Shown: positions 1 through 8,190 of the stretch, in pieces
How the letters are laid out: every line of letters begins with the position of its first letter
Position numbering within the stretch: the stretch's first letter is position 1
From: a bacterium
GTDB lineage: Bacteria > 4484-113 > JAFGCY01
Assembly (NCBI GenBank): GCA_016932385.1
Contig: JAFGCY010000063.1
Span: 1-64,000, forward strand
Direction: 5' to 3'
Length of the DNA: 64,000 nt
The notes under the pieces: generated by a model
The model's database searches: none
Told to the model about the DNA's origin: nothing
What the model saw: only the letters and a program-made list of their open reading frames with translations
Made by a program: the position numbers and the translations under genes

Positions 1-272
1 AAATCCCACTGCCGGGCATTCGATCCCGTAAACGGGAGATTCCCGATCACCGGACAACCGGCCCGATTGCCCGGCGGGGGCGGATCCCGTACGCCGGTGC
101 CGGATTTACGAAACACTACCTCACCTGCGCGCATCGGTCCCGCCAAGAAGTTCGAACTTCACTGGTAATATAACAGATAAATCATGACAATGCAAGGAAA
201 ATAGCGCCGTTTGACATTCCGGGCGCGATTTGGCCGTTTGAGTGCTGCCGGCGGCTTTCGGCAGTACTGATC

Positions 273-301
273 TTGTGCGATCGAGACTACTGTGATACTA
301 T
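273..301 (+). promoter_or_regulatory. Candidate promoter of the VOC gene
   Basis: TTGTGC (273-278) and TACTAT (296-301) are separated by 17 nt, giving a start of transcription near 308 and a leader of about 26 nt that contains AGGAGA. Just downstream is the perfect inverted repeat TACATA-ACA-TATGTA (304-318), which would overlap the transcription start and could be an operator. The left end of the window (1-272) holds only GC-rich non-coding sequence in which I see no gene. Confidence 0.35.
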
Positions 302-333
302 TATACATAACATATGTATAGGAGACGGATGTT

Positions 334-708
334 ATGAATAACAAGATTTGCTGGTGGGAGATCTGCACGCCGGATGCGGGTGCGCTGGTGGAGTTTTACA
401 GCAAGGCTTTCGGCTGGGAGACGAAGGCGATACCCGAGATGAACTACAGTACGGTGATGAGCGGCGGCAGTGAGCCGGGCGGCATCGACGGCGGCGTGTT
501 CTCGCCCCAGCCGGGCCAGGAGATCCCGCCGTACCTGACACTCTATATCGCCGTGGACGACGTCGACGCGATGGCGGCCAAGGTCCGGGAATTCGGCGCG
601 ACGTTGGTCTGCGAACCGATGGACATCCCCCGCGTCGGGCGGATCGTGATGATCAACGACCCGCAGGGCCACATGGTGGGCCTGATCCAGCCGGAAAAAC
701 AGGACTAG
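334..708 (+). CDS. VOC (glyoxalase/bleomycin-resistance fold) family protein
   Basis: A 124-residue protein with the layout of a single VOC module. It opens with a WWEI-type first strand followed by the DAGALVEFYSKAFGW segment that these proteins use for the helix after strand 1. It ends with a second beta-alpha-beta unit (LYIAVDDVDAMAAKV...) and the usual closing DPQGHMVGL strand. VOC proteins bind a divalent metal and act on small molecules as lyases, dioxygenases or resistance proteins. The substrate cannot be read from sequence. The ATG at 334 is preceded by AGGAGA at 320-325, 8 nt away. It is a single gene, followed by GC-rich hairpins and not by another cistron. Confidence 0.8.
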   Translation: MNNKICWWEICTPDAGALVEFYSKAFGWETKAIPEMNYSTVMSGGSEPGGIDGGVFSPQPGQEIPPYLTLYIAVDDVDAMAAKVREFGATLVCEPMDIPRVGRIVMINDPQGHMVGLIQPEKQD

Positions 709-723
709 GCGGAGAACCGGAGC

Positions 724-803
724 GCCGGTTTCCTCCGGCACAAAAGACTGCCGGCGGGAGCCGGCGCTACGTTAGCTATAGTAGAGCAAGCCCCCGTGCT
801 TGC
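724..803. repeat. GC-rich hairpins downstream of the VOC gene
   Basis: Three short inverted repeats follow the VOC stop: GCCGG/CCGGC (724-739), a GCCGGC-GGGA-GCCGGC unit (about 750-765) and GCAAGC/GCTTGC (786-803). None has a T-tract, so they may be weak terminators or remnants of dispersed palindromes. Confidence 0.4.
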
Positions 804-811
804 GTTCGGGC

Positions 812-890
812 AAGTGAAAGTGGCAAGTAAGTGAAAGTGGCTTGAAACTAACTGCTTGCCCGCAGGACTTTCTACTTTCACTTTCTACTT
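812..890. repeat. Short tandem and inverted GTGAAAGT repeats
   Basis: A 13-bp direct repeat AAGTGAAAGTGGC occurs at 812-824 and 829-841 (17-nt period). An inverted copy of its core, ACTTTCACTT, lies at 874-883 inside a CTACTTT-rich tract. The composition differs from the coding sequence on both sides. I see no gene in 709-1000; the reading frame that runs through this region into thyX is not convincing as protein. Confidence 0.6.
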
Positions 891-905
891 TTGCTGTTCG
901 CGCAA

Positions 906-964
906 TCCCGCCAAGGCGGGACACCCCTACTGGTTTTACAGGGAGCCATCCCGCCACGGCGGGA
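906..964. repeat. Pair of TCCCGCC-nn-GGCGGGA palindromes
   Basis: Two near-identical 16-bp palindromes, TCCCGCC-AA-GGCGGGA (906-921) and TCCCGCC-AC-GGCGGGA (949-964), lie just before thyX. A longer relative, a 24-bp palindrome built on the same CCCGCC/GGCGGG core, lies at 20507-20530. Together they look like a small dispersed REP-like element. Confidence 0.55.
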
Positions 965-988
965 CCGCGCTCCAAGCCGTTCCTACTT

Positions 989-994
989 TATAAT
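989..994 (+). promoter_or_regulatory. -10 box of thyX, leaderless arrangement
   Basis: TATAAT lies exactly 6 nt before the ATG at 1001. Transcription would then start at or next to the A of the start codon, so the mRNA would have no leader. No Shine-Dalgarno sequence is present. No clear -35 box is visible. Confidence 0.5.
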
Positions 995-1000
995 CCATCC

Positions 1001-1918
1001 ATGGCTCACAACACGGTACCCGCGGCCGAGGCGTTGCTCGACCAGTACCTGCCGGTGCTGGACCACGGCTTCGTCCGGCTGGTGGACTATCTGGGCGGCG
1101 ATGCGCGGATCGTCCAGGCGGCGCGCGTCAGCTACGGCGAGGGCACGAAGAGCGTCCGCGAGGACAAGGCGCTGATCAACTACCTCTACCGCAACCTGCA
1201 CACCAGCCCCTTCGAGCAGGTGATTCTGACTTTCCACTGCAAGCTGCCGATCTTCGTCGCCCGCCAGTGGATCCGCCACCGCACCGCGCGCCTCAACGAA
1301 TTGTCGGGGCGCTACAGCGTGATGGGCGACGAGTTCTACCTACCCGATCTCGGCCGCGTCCAGTCCCAGAGCACCGAGAACAAGCAGGCCAGCGGCGACA
1401 GTCTGCCGCCGGATACGGCGCGCAAGGTGCTGGCGGCGCTGAAGATCGAGCAGGGCCACGCCTACAGCCATTACCGCGAGCTGATCGGGCAGGGGGTGGC
1501 GCGCGAGCTGGCGCGGATCAACTTGCCCCTGTCGCTGTACACCGAGTGGTACTGGCAGATCGACCTGCACAACCTGTTCCACTTTCTCAGGCTGCGGCTG
1601 GACGCCCATGCCCAGTACGAGATCCGCCAGTACGCCCAGGCGCTGGGGCGCTGCGCCCAGGCCGTCGCGCCGCTGGCCTACGAGGCCTTCGAGGAGCACG
1701 GGCTTTACGGCGCGCGCCTGAGCCGCAGCGAGCTGAAACTGCTCCGCCGCCTGCTCGCCGCGGCCGGCATCGATCAGGACACCGATCTCAGCCCCTACTC
1801 CAAGCTGCCGCGCCGGCGGCTCGGCGAGTTTTCCGCCAAGCTCTGGCCGGCGGCGGTCGAGCCGGCTAAGCCCGAGATCCGGCCGGTCGACCGTGGCGAG
1901 ATCGACTCCGCGGAGTAA
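1001..1918 (+). CDS. thyX: Flavin-dependent thymidylate synthase ThyX
   Basis: ThyX methylates dUMP to dTMP using methylenetetrahydrofolate, FAD and NADPH, replacing ThyA. The protein (305 aa) carries the ThyX signature: R92-H93-R94 followed by seven residues and S102-G-R104, the RHRx7S motif that binds dUMP and FAD. It also has an early ARVSYGEGTK segment (41-50) and the later substrate-binding helices with the run DAHAQYEIRQYA. At 305 residues it is longer than the compact ThyX type (roughly 220-250) and has an extended C-terminal tail. The start at ATG 1001 is chosen because the protein matches the family from there and TATAAT lies 6 nt upstream. An in-frame ATG at 842 would read through repeats and palindromes. 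No thyA is visible in the window. Confidence 0.93.
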   Translation: MAHNTVPAAEALLDQYLPVLDHGFVRLVDYLGGDARIVQAARVSYGEGTKSVREDKALINYLYRNLHTSPFEQVILTFHCKLPIFVARQWIRHRTARLNELSGRYSVMGDEFYLPDLGRVQSQSTENKQASGDSLPPDTARKVLAALKIEQGHAYSHYRELIGQGVARELARINLPLSLYTEWYWQIDLHNLFHFLRLRLDAHAQYEIRQYAQALGRCAQAVAPLAYEAFEEHGLYGARLSRSELKLLRRLLAAAGIDQDTDLSPYSKLPRRRLGEFSAKLWPAAVEPAKPEIRPVDRGEIDSAE

Positions 1919-2054
1919 TCCGGCAGATCCGGCCGGGCGCTGCCAGTCAGTTGCCGCGGCACGACGGTTTTTCAGTCGAAATTCCGAACAGAAACTTCAG
2001 GTTAAATTCTGATATTCTTTAGCTACAGCAGGTATTGTCTACTTAGGAATGCTT

Positions 2055-2480
2055 ATGGATGGTTCGCTTAAGCAGGATGGCAATGCGCTTGGGGTAGGTG
2101 CGGTTCTGGTCGCCGATGACGAGGACATCGTGCGCAATGTCATGGTCCAGATGCTCAAAAAGATGGGCTACGAGGTGTTCGCCGTCGACAACGGCGCCGA
2201 CGCGATCGATATCTTCCGCGACAACCAGAGCCGGATCGACCTGGTGATCTTCGACCTGACCATGCCGCGCATGAGCGGCGTGGAGCTTTACGAGCAGATC
2301 CGCGTCATCAACCCCGAGATCAAGACGATGCTGACCAGCGGCCAGGACGCCAGCCCGGATATCGAGCACCTGCGCGAAGCCGGCGTCTCGGCTTTCATCC
2401 ACAAACCCTTCTCCCTGCGCGACATGCGCGAGAAGGTCCGCGGCCTGATCGGCAGGCAGGTGGAATCGGCCGGCAACTGA
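2055..2480 (+). CDS. Single-domain response regulator (CheY-like receiver)
   Basis: A stand-alone receiver domain of about 141 residues. The acidic pair DDED follows strand 1, the phospho-acceptor Asp sits in VIFDLTMP, the switch Thr/Ser in LTSG, and the conserved Lys in HKPF. No output domain follows, so it would act by protein contact, as CheY or Spo0F do. ATG 2055 is preferred over ATG 2049 because AGGA (2045-2048) sits 6 nt before 2055 but abuts 2049. No histidine kinase, cheA or cheW is adjacent. Whether it serves the three chemoreceptors elsewhere in the window is unknown. Confidence 0.85.
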   Translation: MDGSLKQDGNALGVGAVLVADDEDIVRNVMVQMLKKMGYEVFAVDNGADAIDIFRDNQSRIDLVIFDLTMPRMSGVELYEQIRVINPEIKTMLTSGQDASPDIEHLREAGVSAFIHKPFSLRDMREKVRGLIGRQVESAGN

Positions 2481-2547
2481 CCGGCAGCCGCTCTCCATTT
2501 ATTACCAGCCTGTCCGGCATACCTGCGTTGAATTGCCGGAACCAAGG

Positions 2548-2553
2548 TACAAT
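2548..2553 (+). promoter_or_regulatory. -10 box of nadC, leaderless arrangement
   Basis: TACAAT sits exactly 6 nt before the nadC ATG (2560), the same geometry as at thyX. An AAGG at 2544-2547 lies too far upstream to act as a good ribosome-binding site. Confidence 0.45.
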
Positions 2554-2559
2554 CAGCCT

Positions 2560-3396
2560 ATGAATTGGGTACTGGCGGAACGCATTATTCGCGCGGCGTT
2601 GGATGAGGACCTGGGCTATGGTGACATCACCACCGAACTGACCCCCGGCCGCGACAAGATCGTCACAGCGACATTCATCGTCAAGCAGGACGGCGTACTC
2701 TGCGGCGGGCCGGTGGCTGAGCGCTGCTTCACGCTCATCGAGCCGGCGGCGGAGGTTAGTTTTAGCATCGCAGAAGGCGACGAGATCAAGGCCGGCACCG
2801 CGCTGGGCAAGGTCCGGGCCAAGGCGCTGACGATCCTCTCGGCCGAGCGCGTGGCGCTGAACTTCCTGCAGCGGATGAGCGGTATCGCCACGGTGGCGCG
2901 GCGGCTGGCGCGGCAGGCCGGGCCGAACAGCACGATCGTGGTCGAGACGCGCAAGACCACGCCCGGGCTGCGGCTCTTCGAGAAACACGCCGTGCGCGTG
3001 GGCGGCGGCTACAACCACCGGATGGGGCTGGACGGCGCCGTGATGCTCAAGGACAACCACTTCGCGCTGGCGGGCGGCGATCCGGCGGAACTGGTCCGCG
3101 CGGTCAGGGACCGCGTCAGCCATACGATGAAGGTGATCGCCGAGGCCGGCCGTCCGGAGATGGTCGAGCCGTTGACCGCCGCCGGCGCCGATGTCGTGTT
3201 GCTGGACAACTTTACGCCGGAGCAGGTGCGCCGGGCCGTCGAGCAGATCGCCGGCCGCGCGCTGATTGAGGTCTCGGGCGGTATCACCGAGGAGAACTTC
3301 GCCAAGTACCTCGTCCCCGGGGTTGAGGCGATCAGCATGGGCGCGCTGACCCACAGCGTCAAGGCGCTGGATATCAGCTTGGAGCTGGGCTTATGA
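2560..3396 (+). CDS. nadC: Nicotinate-nucleotide pyrophosphorylase (quinolinate phosphoribosyltransferase)
   Basis: NadC converts quinolinate and PRPP to nicotinate mononucleotide with loss of CO2 in de novo NAD synthesis. The 278-residue protein has the expected motifs: ERVALNFLQRMSGIAT (96-111), ETRKTTPGLR (129-138), KHAVRVGGGYNHR (142-154) and KDNH (164-167), plus the C-terminal SGGI strand. These Arg, Lys and His residues line the quinolinate/PRPP site in the family. The length is normal. The ATG at 2560 aligns with the usual N-terminus. The gene overlaps the next ORF by 4 nt (ATGA at 3393), and coaX follows it, so NAD and CoA cofactor genes are grouped. No nadA or nadB is visible. Confidence 0.95.
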   Translation: MNWVLAERIIRAALDEDLGYGDITTELTPGRDKIVTATFIVKQDGVLCGGPVAERCFTLIEPAAEVSFSIAEGDEIKAGTALGKVRAKALTILSAERVALNFLQRMSGIATVARRLARQAGPNSTIVVETRKTTPGLRLFEKHAVRVGGGYNHRMGLDGAVMLKDNHFALAGGDPAELVRAVRDRVSHTMKVIAEAGRPEMVEPLTAAGADVVLLDNFTPEQVRRAVEQIAGRALIEVSGGITEENFAKYLVPGVEAISMGALTHSVKALDISLELGL

Positions 3397-3845
3397 GTCT
3401 GACCTGGTCGATCCGCGGCGACAGCGGCAACTGCCTGGAGGTGCGCGTACCGGAGCCGGTGAATTACACGCCGGCGGACGACCCGTACGACAACTGGCTC
3501 AGCTGCACGGTCGGCGTGCACGTCCCGCCGTTCACCGGTCAGTTCCCGATGGAACTGATGCCGCTGGAGCTGGGCGAGCTGCTGGAACAGCTGCAGAAAT
3601 GCCTGAAGAAACTCGCGGGGCGGGTGGAGTTCGAGCCGATGGAGCCCGGCCTGTCGTTCTCGCTGGCCTTCACGGAGCGCCAGGGCCAGGCGATCGTACG
3701 CGGGCGGGCCGCGCCCAATGTCGACGGCGGGCACCTGAGCTTCGAGTTCGCCACCGACCAGTCGTTCCTGGCCGCCACGGCGGACAGCCTGGCGGAGGTG
3801 GTCCGGTGCTATCCTGTTTCCAGGCGCGCGGGCGCGGGGGAGTAA
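3393..3845 (+). CDS. Small protein of unknown function between nadC and coaX
   Basis: A 150-residue soluble protein with no signal peptide. It starts in a 4-nt overlap with nadC and ends 4 nt before coaX, so it is almost certainly translated in the same operon. The sequence alternates beta-rich segments (CTVGVHVPPF, LSFSLAFTE, HLSFEFATDQSFL) with one amphipathic helix (LELGELLEQLQKCLKKL). The C-terminal pattern, a strand then TDQSFL, a helix and YPVSRR, loosely resembles WapI/DUF6228-type immunity-like proteins. I regard that as a weak similarity and do not assign a function. Confidence 0.75.
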   Translation: MSLTWSIRGDSGNCLEVRVPEPVNYTPADDPYDNWLSCTVGVHVPPFTGQFPMELMPLELGELLEQLQKCLKKLAGRVEFEPMEPGLSFSLAFTERQGQAIVRGRAAPNVDGGHLSFEFATDQSFLAATADSLAEVVRCYPVSRRAGAGE

Positions 3846-3849
3846 TCGC

Positions 3850-4614
3850 ATGTTGCTAGTCTGCGACATCGGTAACAGCAATATCGTGTTCGGCCTCTAC
3901 GACGAGGCGGAGCTGGTGGCCCACTGGCGGATTACGAGCCGCCTGAACGCCACCGTCGACGAATACCTGGTGATGATGGGCAGCCTGCTGGCGCGCTACG
4001 AGCCGGACTGGGAGGTCGAGGCGGCGATCCTTTCCAGCGTCGTGCCGCCCCTGGCGCAGAAGATCAGCCGCGTGATCACGCAGCTGACCGGCGTCGAGCC
4101 GCTGAGTGTCGGCCCCGGCGTGCGCACCGGCCTGGACATCCAGTACGACGACCCGCGCGAGGTCGGCGCCGACCGGATCGTCAACGCCGTCGGCGCGCTC
4201 AACCGCCACGAACCGCCGCTGATCGTCGTCGACTTCGGCACGGCGACGACCTTCGACGTGCTGCAGCCGCCCAACGTCTACCTCGGCGGCGTGATCGTGC
4301 CCGGGCTGTCGATCGCCCGCGACGCGCTGGTTAGCCGTACGGCGATGCTGCCCAAGATCGAGATCCGCGCGGTGGAACGGATCGTCGGCCGCACGACGGC
4401 GGACTCGATCAGAAGCGGGCTCTACCAGGGCACCGGCGCGCTGGTCGACGGGCTGGTGGACGCGATCGCCGAGGAGCAGGACATCGACCCGACGGTGATC
4501 GCCACCGGCGGGCTGGCCGGGCTGATCCGCAGCGCCAGCAAGCGCATCGAACACGTCGAGCCCGACCTCACCCTGTGGGGGCTCAGGCAGATCTGGCTGA
4601 AGAACCGCGGCTAA
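3850..4614 (+). CDS. coaX: Type III pantothenate kinase
   Basis: CoaX phosphorylates pantothenate in the first step of coenzyme A synthesis. It belongs to the ASKHA fold and, unlike CoaA, is not inhibited by CoA. The 254-residue protein has the family motifs in order: phosphate-1 loop D6-I-G-N-S-N, GADR (106-109, pantothenate and metal binding), DFGTATTFD (128-136, phosphate-2) and GGVIVPG (146-152). It is full length. The ATG at 3850 has GGGGGAG just upstream, inside the end of the preceding ORF's tail. It is the last gene of the nadC-orf-coaX unit. Confidence 0.95.
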   Translation: MLLVCDIGNSNIVFGLYDEAELVAHWRITSRLNATVDEYLVMMGSLLARYEPDWEVEAAILSSVVPPLAQKISRVITQLTGVEPLSVGPGVRTGLDIQYDDPREVGADRIVNAVGALNRHEPPLIVVDFGTATTFDVLQPPNVYLGGVIVPGLSIARDALVSRTAMLPKIEIRAVERIVGRTTADSIRSGLYQGTGALVDGLVDAIAEEQDIDPTVIATGGLAGLIRSASKRIEHVEPDLTLWGLRQIWLKNRG

Positions 4615-4619
4615 GGGGA

Positions 4620-4702
4620 AGGTTCAAGGGAGAAGGGCGCAGGTTCAAGGGGGTAGCACAAGCGTCGCCGCTACAAAACAGCGCCTCGCCATGGCTTTGC
4701 CG
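4620..4702. repeat. AGGTTCAAGGG direct repeat and GC hairpin remnant between convergent genes
   Basis: AGGTTCAAGGG is present at 4620-4630 and again at 4641-4651. It is followed by an imperfect palindromic stretch around GCCATGGC (about 4684-4700). This fills the gap between coaX and the convergent SRPBCC gene. The CCATGG-centred palindrome recalls those at 20507-20530 and 20570-20594. Confidence 0.45.
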
Positions 4703-5164
4703 CTACACCCCGATCTCGCCGGTTTCGATGTACTTCTTCAGCGAGGCGAGCAGCTCGCGGGTCAGGGCCTTGTAGCGCCCGGACATGTAGCGCTCGGGCA
4801 GTTCGCTCAGGAACTGGTTGGTGTACTGGAAAAGTGTTCCGTCGTCCTGGGGGAACAGCCGCCAGGTGTTGGTCCACAGGCTGATCCCGGCCATGCCGAA
4901 CACGTTGGCGATGTGCAGCGCCTTGGGCCGCTTGATGTAGGACACCGTGCCGTAGAGCACGCCGCTGCCCTGCTCATCGAACTTCTGCCAGAAGCGCCCG
5001 CCGATCTCGGGCTCGATGAATACGCCGAGCGAGCCCTCCTGGACGTTGCTCCGCCACCACTTGTTGATGTCGCGAAGCGCCGTGTCCCAGACATACTCGG
5101 GCTTGGCGTCAATCCAGATTGATAGCTCGTCGACGCACGTTCGGACGATACGGTTGTCGCTCAT
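4703..5164 (-). CDS. SRPBCC / START-like domain protein
   Basis: A 153-residue soluble protein with the helix-grip layout of the SRPBCC superfamily. A first strand containing IWIDAKPEYVWDTALR is followed by a helix, then several antiparallel strands (FIEPEIGGRFW, GVLYGTVSYIKRPK, WTNTWRLFP, TLFQYTNQF) and a long C-terminal helix (ALTRELLASLKKYIE). The segment Y-I-K-R-P-K-A-L-H is typical of AHSA1-like members. These proteins bind hydrophobic ligands or act as small enzymes; the ligand is not readable. The start at 5164 is followed at once by a well-formed first strand. An extended -10 (TGCTAGAAT, minus strand, about 5201-5209) gives it a short leader. Confidence 0.7.
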   Translation of the reverse strand: MSDNRIVRTCVDELSIWIDAKPEYVWDTALRDINKWWRSNVQEGSLGVFIEPEIGGRFWQKFDEQGSGVLYGTVSYIKRPKALHIANVFGMAGISLWTNTWRLFPQDDGTLFQYTNQFLSELPERYMSGRYKALTRELLASLKKYIETGEIGV

Positions 5165-5332
5165 GGCCCCGCCTGCCTGCTGATTTACCCTACCGGACTA
5201 TTCTAGCAGCCGGGTTTTTTGAAATTCCCCCGCCGCGCCGATTATTTTCTGGTTTTACGTTTAACATCGCCGCGGAGTCTTCGAATAAGTATATGTGTTT
5301 TCTGGCCACTCTCTTGCCAGACGAGAATCGCG

Positions 5333-6280
5333 ATGGATAGCCGTATTCGCGAAATAGAGCAGTGGATTACCGAGGCTAAGCAGGACCTCGGTGAAAGCGG
5401 TCGCGAGGCGTACATCAACAAGCTGTACCTCCTCGACGCCGAAATCAGGGCCATCATCAAAGAAGACGGGAGCCATCCGGCGGCCTGCTCCCCAGGGCAG
5501 CCGGTTAAACATGTGCGGCGCCTCAGTCTTCCTGCGACGGCAGTCGCCGCAGCTGTTGGCGTACTTCTCCTGACCGCATCCACTGCCTATTTGATTCCAC
5601 AATATTTACCAAAGAGCGTCCTCCAGCCGCAGCCACAGCCGGTCGTCAGGCAGGCTGCGGCAGTTCCTCCTCCCACAACGGCCACATTGGTGGCTTATAT
5701 ACCCAGCCGTATTCCGGGCGAAGAGATCCTGCCGGAGGGCTGGTCACCGCCGGCTGCCGAGAAATCGGTGCCGGAAGAAGCATCAGGCATGCCGGCCGCA
5801 GGCCTGGCCAATGAAACAGCACCGGTCATCTTGGCCAACAACAGCCAGACCGGTTCATCCGCCAGTCCTCGGCCGGCCGCCGTAGCCCCCTCGGGCGCCG
5901 TTGTGCCCGTCAACCACGACGATGACAATCTGCTGACCAGCACGGCCTGCGAAGCCGTGGAAATCGCCCTGGCGCCCCCGCCGGCCGACCGCCCCGCCGC
6001 CGGCCCGCCGCCGGAATCAAACATCGGCGGCTCCCAGGCGTCTTTTGGTAGTGGCGTTGAACATACAGTTGCGACCTCTATTCCGACGGAGAAGTACGGT
6101 TACTTTCCGGAGGAGGGTGAGGCTCCCGATCCGAACGATGAGTCTGTTGATAATGGGGATAACTCAGAGGACACCGCTGAGGAAGCCATCAATCCATTGG
6201 ACGCGGCGGTGCTCGAGCTGGACGAGACGGAAATCGCCGAGCGGCTTAAAAAGAAGCTTGAAGAGCCAAAAGACTCATAG
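5333..6280 (+). CDS. Membrane-anchored protein of unknown function with low-complexity stalk
   Basis: A 315-residue protein in three parts. The N-terminus (1-46) is a charged helical region. A basic flank (KHVRRLSLP) then leads into one hydrophobic segment (about residues 65-87, AVAAAVGVLLLTASTAYLI). The rest is long, Pro/Ala-rich and then acidic, ending with a short amphipathic helix (AEIAERLKKKLE type). The cytoplasmic-helix / single-TM / disordered-stalk layout resembles anti-sigma factors or envelope-spanning anchors. No zinc-finger motif or partner sigma gene is present, so I assign no function. The ATG at 5333 is chosen because sequence further upstream has no protein character. It lies 42 nt before bamA. 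Confidence 0.65.
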   Translation: MDSRIREIEQWITEAKQDLGESGREAYINKLYLLDAEIRAIIKEDGSHPAACSPGQPVKHVRRLSLPATAVAAAVGVLLLTASTAYLIPQYLPKSVLQPQPQPVVRQAAAVPPPTTATLVAYIPSRIPGEEILPEGWSPPAAEKSVPEEASGMPAAGLANETAPVILANNSQTGSSASPRPAAVAPSGAVVPVNHDDDNLLTSTACEAVEIALAPPPADRPAAGPPPESNIGGSQASFGSGVEHTVATSIPTEKYGYFPEEGEAPDPNDESVDNGDNSEDTAEEAINPLDAAVLELDETEIAERLKKKLEEPKDS

Positions 6281-6286
6281 TTCTGC

Positions 6287-6292
6287 TATAAT
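6287..6292 (+). promoter_or_regulatory. Extended -10 box before bamA
   Basis: TGC-TATAAT (6284-6292) just after the preceding stop would start a transcript near 6299, giving bamA a leader of about 24 nt. The leader contains GGGGCGG before the ATG at 6323. No -35 hexamer at proper spacing is evident, as is common for extended -10 promoters. Confidence 0.4.
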
Positions 6293-6322
6293 CAATCCCA
6301 TCTGTTTCCTGGGGCGGAAACC

Positions 6323-8125
6323 ATGAAAGGCGGATTCATATTTGTGGATAAGCTGTGGATAGGCTTGTTAATAACTTGCGTGTCACTGATTCTGGTGGCA
6401 CCGGCGGCTTCGTACGCGGCTCCCCACGACGGCATCGAGATCAAGTCGATCACGATCACGGGGCTTGAGCACCTGGACGAGGCGGTGGTTTTGACCGGCC
6501 TGACCATCAAGACCGGCGACATCATCGTCCTTAACGCGACGAAGAAGCTCAACGACGCCGCGGAGGCTCTCTACAACACGGGCTGGTTCAGGACCAAGCC
6601 GGAGTTGTCCTTGAGCGGCCTGGGCGAAGGCGCCATCTTGGAAGTCGCGGTCGCGGAGAATCCGGTCTACCGCGGCACCCAGCTCAGCGGGAACACCTTA
6701 TTTACCACTGAGCGTTTGCTGCAAGAAGTCGACGGCAAGGTCGGCCCGGACGGCAAGGTGACGGGCGCCAAGCTCAACAAGGGCGAGGTGATCTGCACCA
6801 GAAAACTGTTCCAGGCCATCGACGCGATCCTGGCGGTCTACCAGGACGCCGGCTATATCGGCGCGGGGATGAACAACCCGACGATCGGCTACAACGGCGA
6901 CACCGACGGCATCGTCGAGCTGGTCGTCAGCGAAGGCATGGTCGACGAGGTGATCGTCAGCGGCCTCAACAAGACGCGCGAAAGCGTGGTCTACAGCCAG
7001 ATCACCCACCTGCGTAGCGGGATCATCCTGAAGCGGACCGACCTGGAGCGCGACCTCAACCAGGTCTACAACACCGGCCTGTTCGATTCCGTGCTGCCCA
7101 ACCTGGAGCCGTCCTTGAAGCCGGGCCACGTGCGCGTAGTGATCCAGGTCGAGGAAGCGGCGACCGGCCAGGCGGGCTTCGGCCTGGGCTATTCGACGAT
7201 CAACGGGCTGATCGGCTCGGTCTCCTACCGCGAAAAGAACCTGTTCGGCCGCGGCAAGCAGGTGGCGGCGACGGTTTCCTTCTCGGATTCCGATCCCGGC
7301 GTGGAACTGACTTACACCGATCCCTACGGCCAGGGGCGTTCGTTCTGGGGCGTCGGGGTCTATACGCTCAACGACCGCCAGCAGCGGTTCCCCGGCTCGA
7401 CCTACGAGGCCGAGCTGGATGTCGACAAGGACGGCGCGAACGTCTTCTGGGGCCAGAAGCTCAACGACTTCGACTCCTACCAGCTGTCCCTGGGCGTCGC
7501 TGATTACGACTACGAGATCATCAAGGGCGATCCGTTCCGCGGCACCGATCCCAGAAGCCGCGCCCGGCTGTCCGCCGAGGGCCAGACCCGCAAGTTCGGC
7601 CTGACCTTCACACGCGACACGCGCGATGACATCTTTTCGACCAAGCAGGGCTACATGAGCCGCGCCGCGGCGGAGTTCGCGGGCTTCGGCGGCGACTTCT
7701 CGTTCAACAAGTACATCTTCGAGAGCCGCGAATTCTGGAAGGTCGGGCCCGGCACGCTGGGCCTGCGCCAGCACCTCACGTTCGCCACCGGCGAGCTGCC
7801 GATCTACGAAGAGCGGCGCCTGGGCGGTGTCAACACGATCCGCGGCGTCTCCGAGGACCAACTCACGGGTTCGCACTCGTTCCTGGGCAACATTGAATAC
7901 CGCGTGCCGATTACCGACATGTTCGGCGCAGTGGCGTTCCTGGATACGGGCTGGGCCGGTGATTCGTTCTCGAACATGAGTAACGCGACCGGCGCGGGTA
8001 TCGGCGCGCGGATCAAGATCCCGCAGTTGGGCCTTGGCGCTGTGCGCCTGGATTACGGCATCGAATTGGCGGGGGAAGAGGGATCCAACAAGCGGTTCCA
8101 CTTCTTCCTCGGAGAGATGTTCTAA
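6323..8125 (+). CDS. bamA: BamA/Omp85-family outer-membrane assembly protein
   Basis: Omp85 proteins fold and insert beta-barrel proteins into the outer membrane. The 600-residue product has a signal peptide (cleavage near residue 32, ASYAAP). About three POTRA domains follow (strands IEIKSITITGL, a second unit from NPVYRGTQLSGNTLF, a third from VDEVIVSGLNKTRES). The 16-strand barrel runs from about residue 285 to the C-terminus and ends in Phe. The hallmark loop-6 motif is present as IRGV near residue 505 (family x-R-G-x). BamA from Proteobacteria is about 800 residues with five POTRAs, so this is a short form, seen in other phyla. Downstream lie an exported protein and lpxD, consistent with an envelope-biogenesis operon. 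A TamA-like role is the main alternative. Confidence 0.88.
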   Translation: MKGGFIFVDKLWIGLLITCVSLILVAPAASYAAPHDGIEIKSITITGLEHLDEAVVLTGLTIKTGDIIVLNATKKLNDAAEALYNTGWFRTKPELSLSGLGEGAILEVAVAENPVYRGTQLSGNTLFTTERLLQEVDGKVGPDGKVTGAKLNKGEVICTRKLFQAIDAILAVYQDAGYIGAGMNNPTIGYNGDTDGIVELVVSEGMVDEVIVSGLNKTRESVVYSQITHLRSGIILKRTDLERDLNQVYNTGLFDSVLPNLEPSLKPGHVRVVIQVEEAATGQAGFGLGYSTINGLIGSVSYREKNLFGRGKQVAATVSFSDSDPGVELTYTDPYGQGRSFWGVGVYTLNDRQQRFPGSTYEAELDVDKDGANVFWGQKLNDFDSYQLSLGVADYDYEIIKGDPFRGTDPRSRARLSAEGQTRKFGLTFTRDTRDDIFSTKQGYMSRAAAEFAGFGGDFSFNKYIFESREFWKVGPGTLGLRQHLTFATGELPIYEERRLGGVNTIRGVSEDQLTGSHSFLGNIEYRVPITDMFGAVAFLDTGWAGDSFSNMSNATGAGIGARIKIPQLGLGAVRLDYGIELAGEEGSNKRFHFFLGEMF

Positions 8126-8190
8126 CTGGTTGATTGCGGTCGCCGGTGCCCAGCGCCAGATGGGGGCCCGGCCACGGCCGCGGCGGAAAT

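Noticed and set aside
842..1000. N-terminal extension of ThyX starting at 842
   Set aside because: The frame runs through the GTGAAAGT repeats and two palindromes and has no ThyX similarity; ATG 1001 fits the family and has a -10 box 6 nt upstream.
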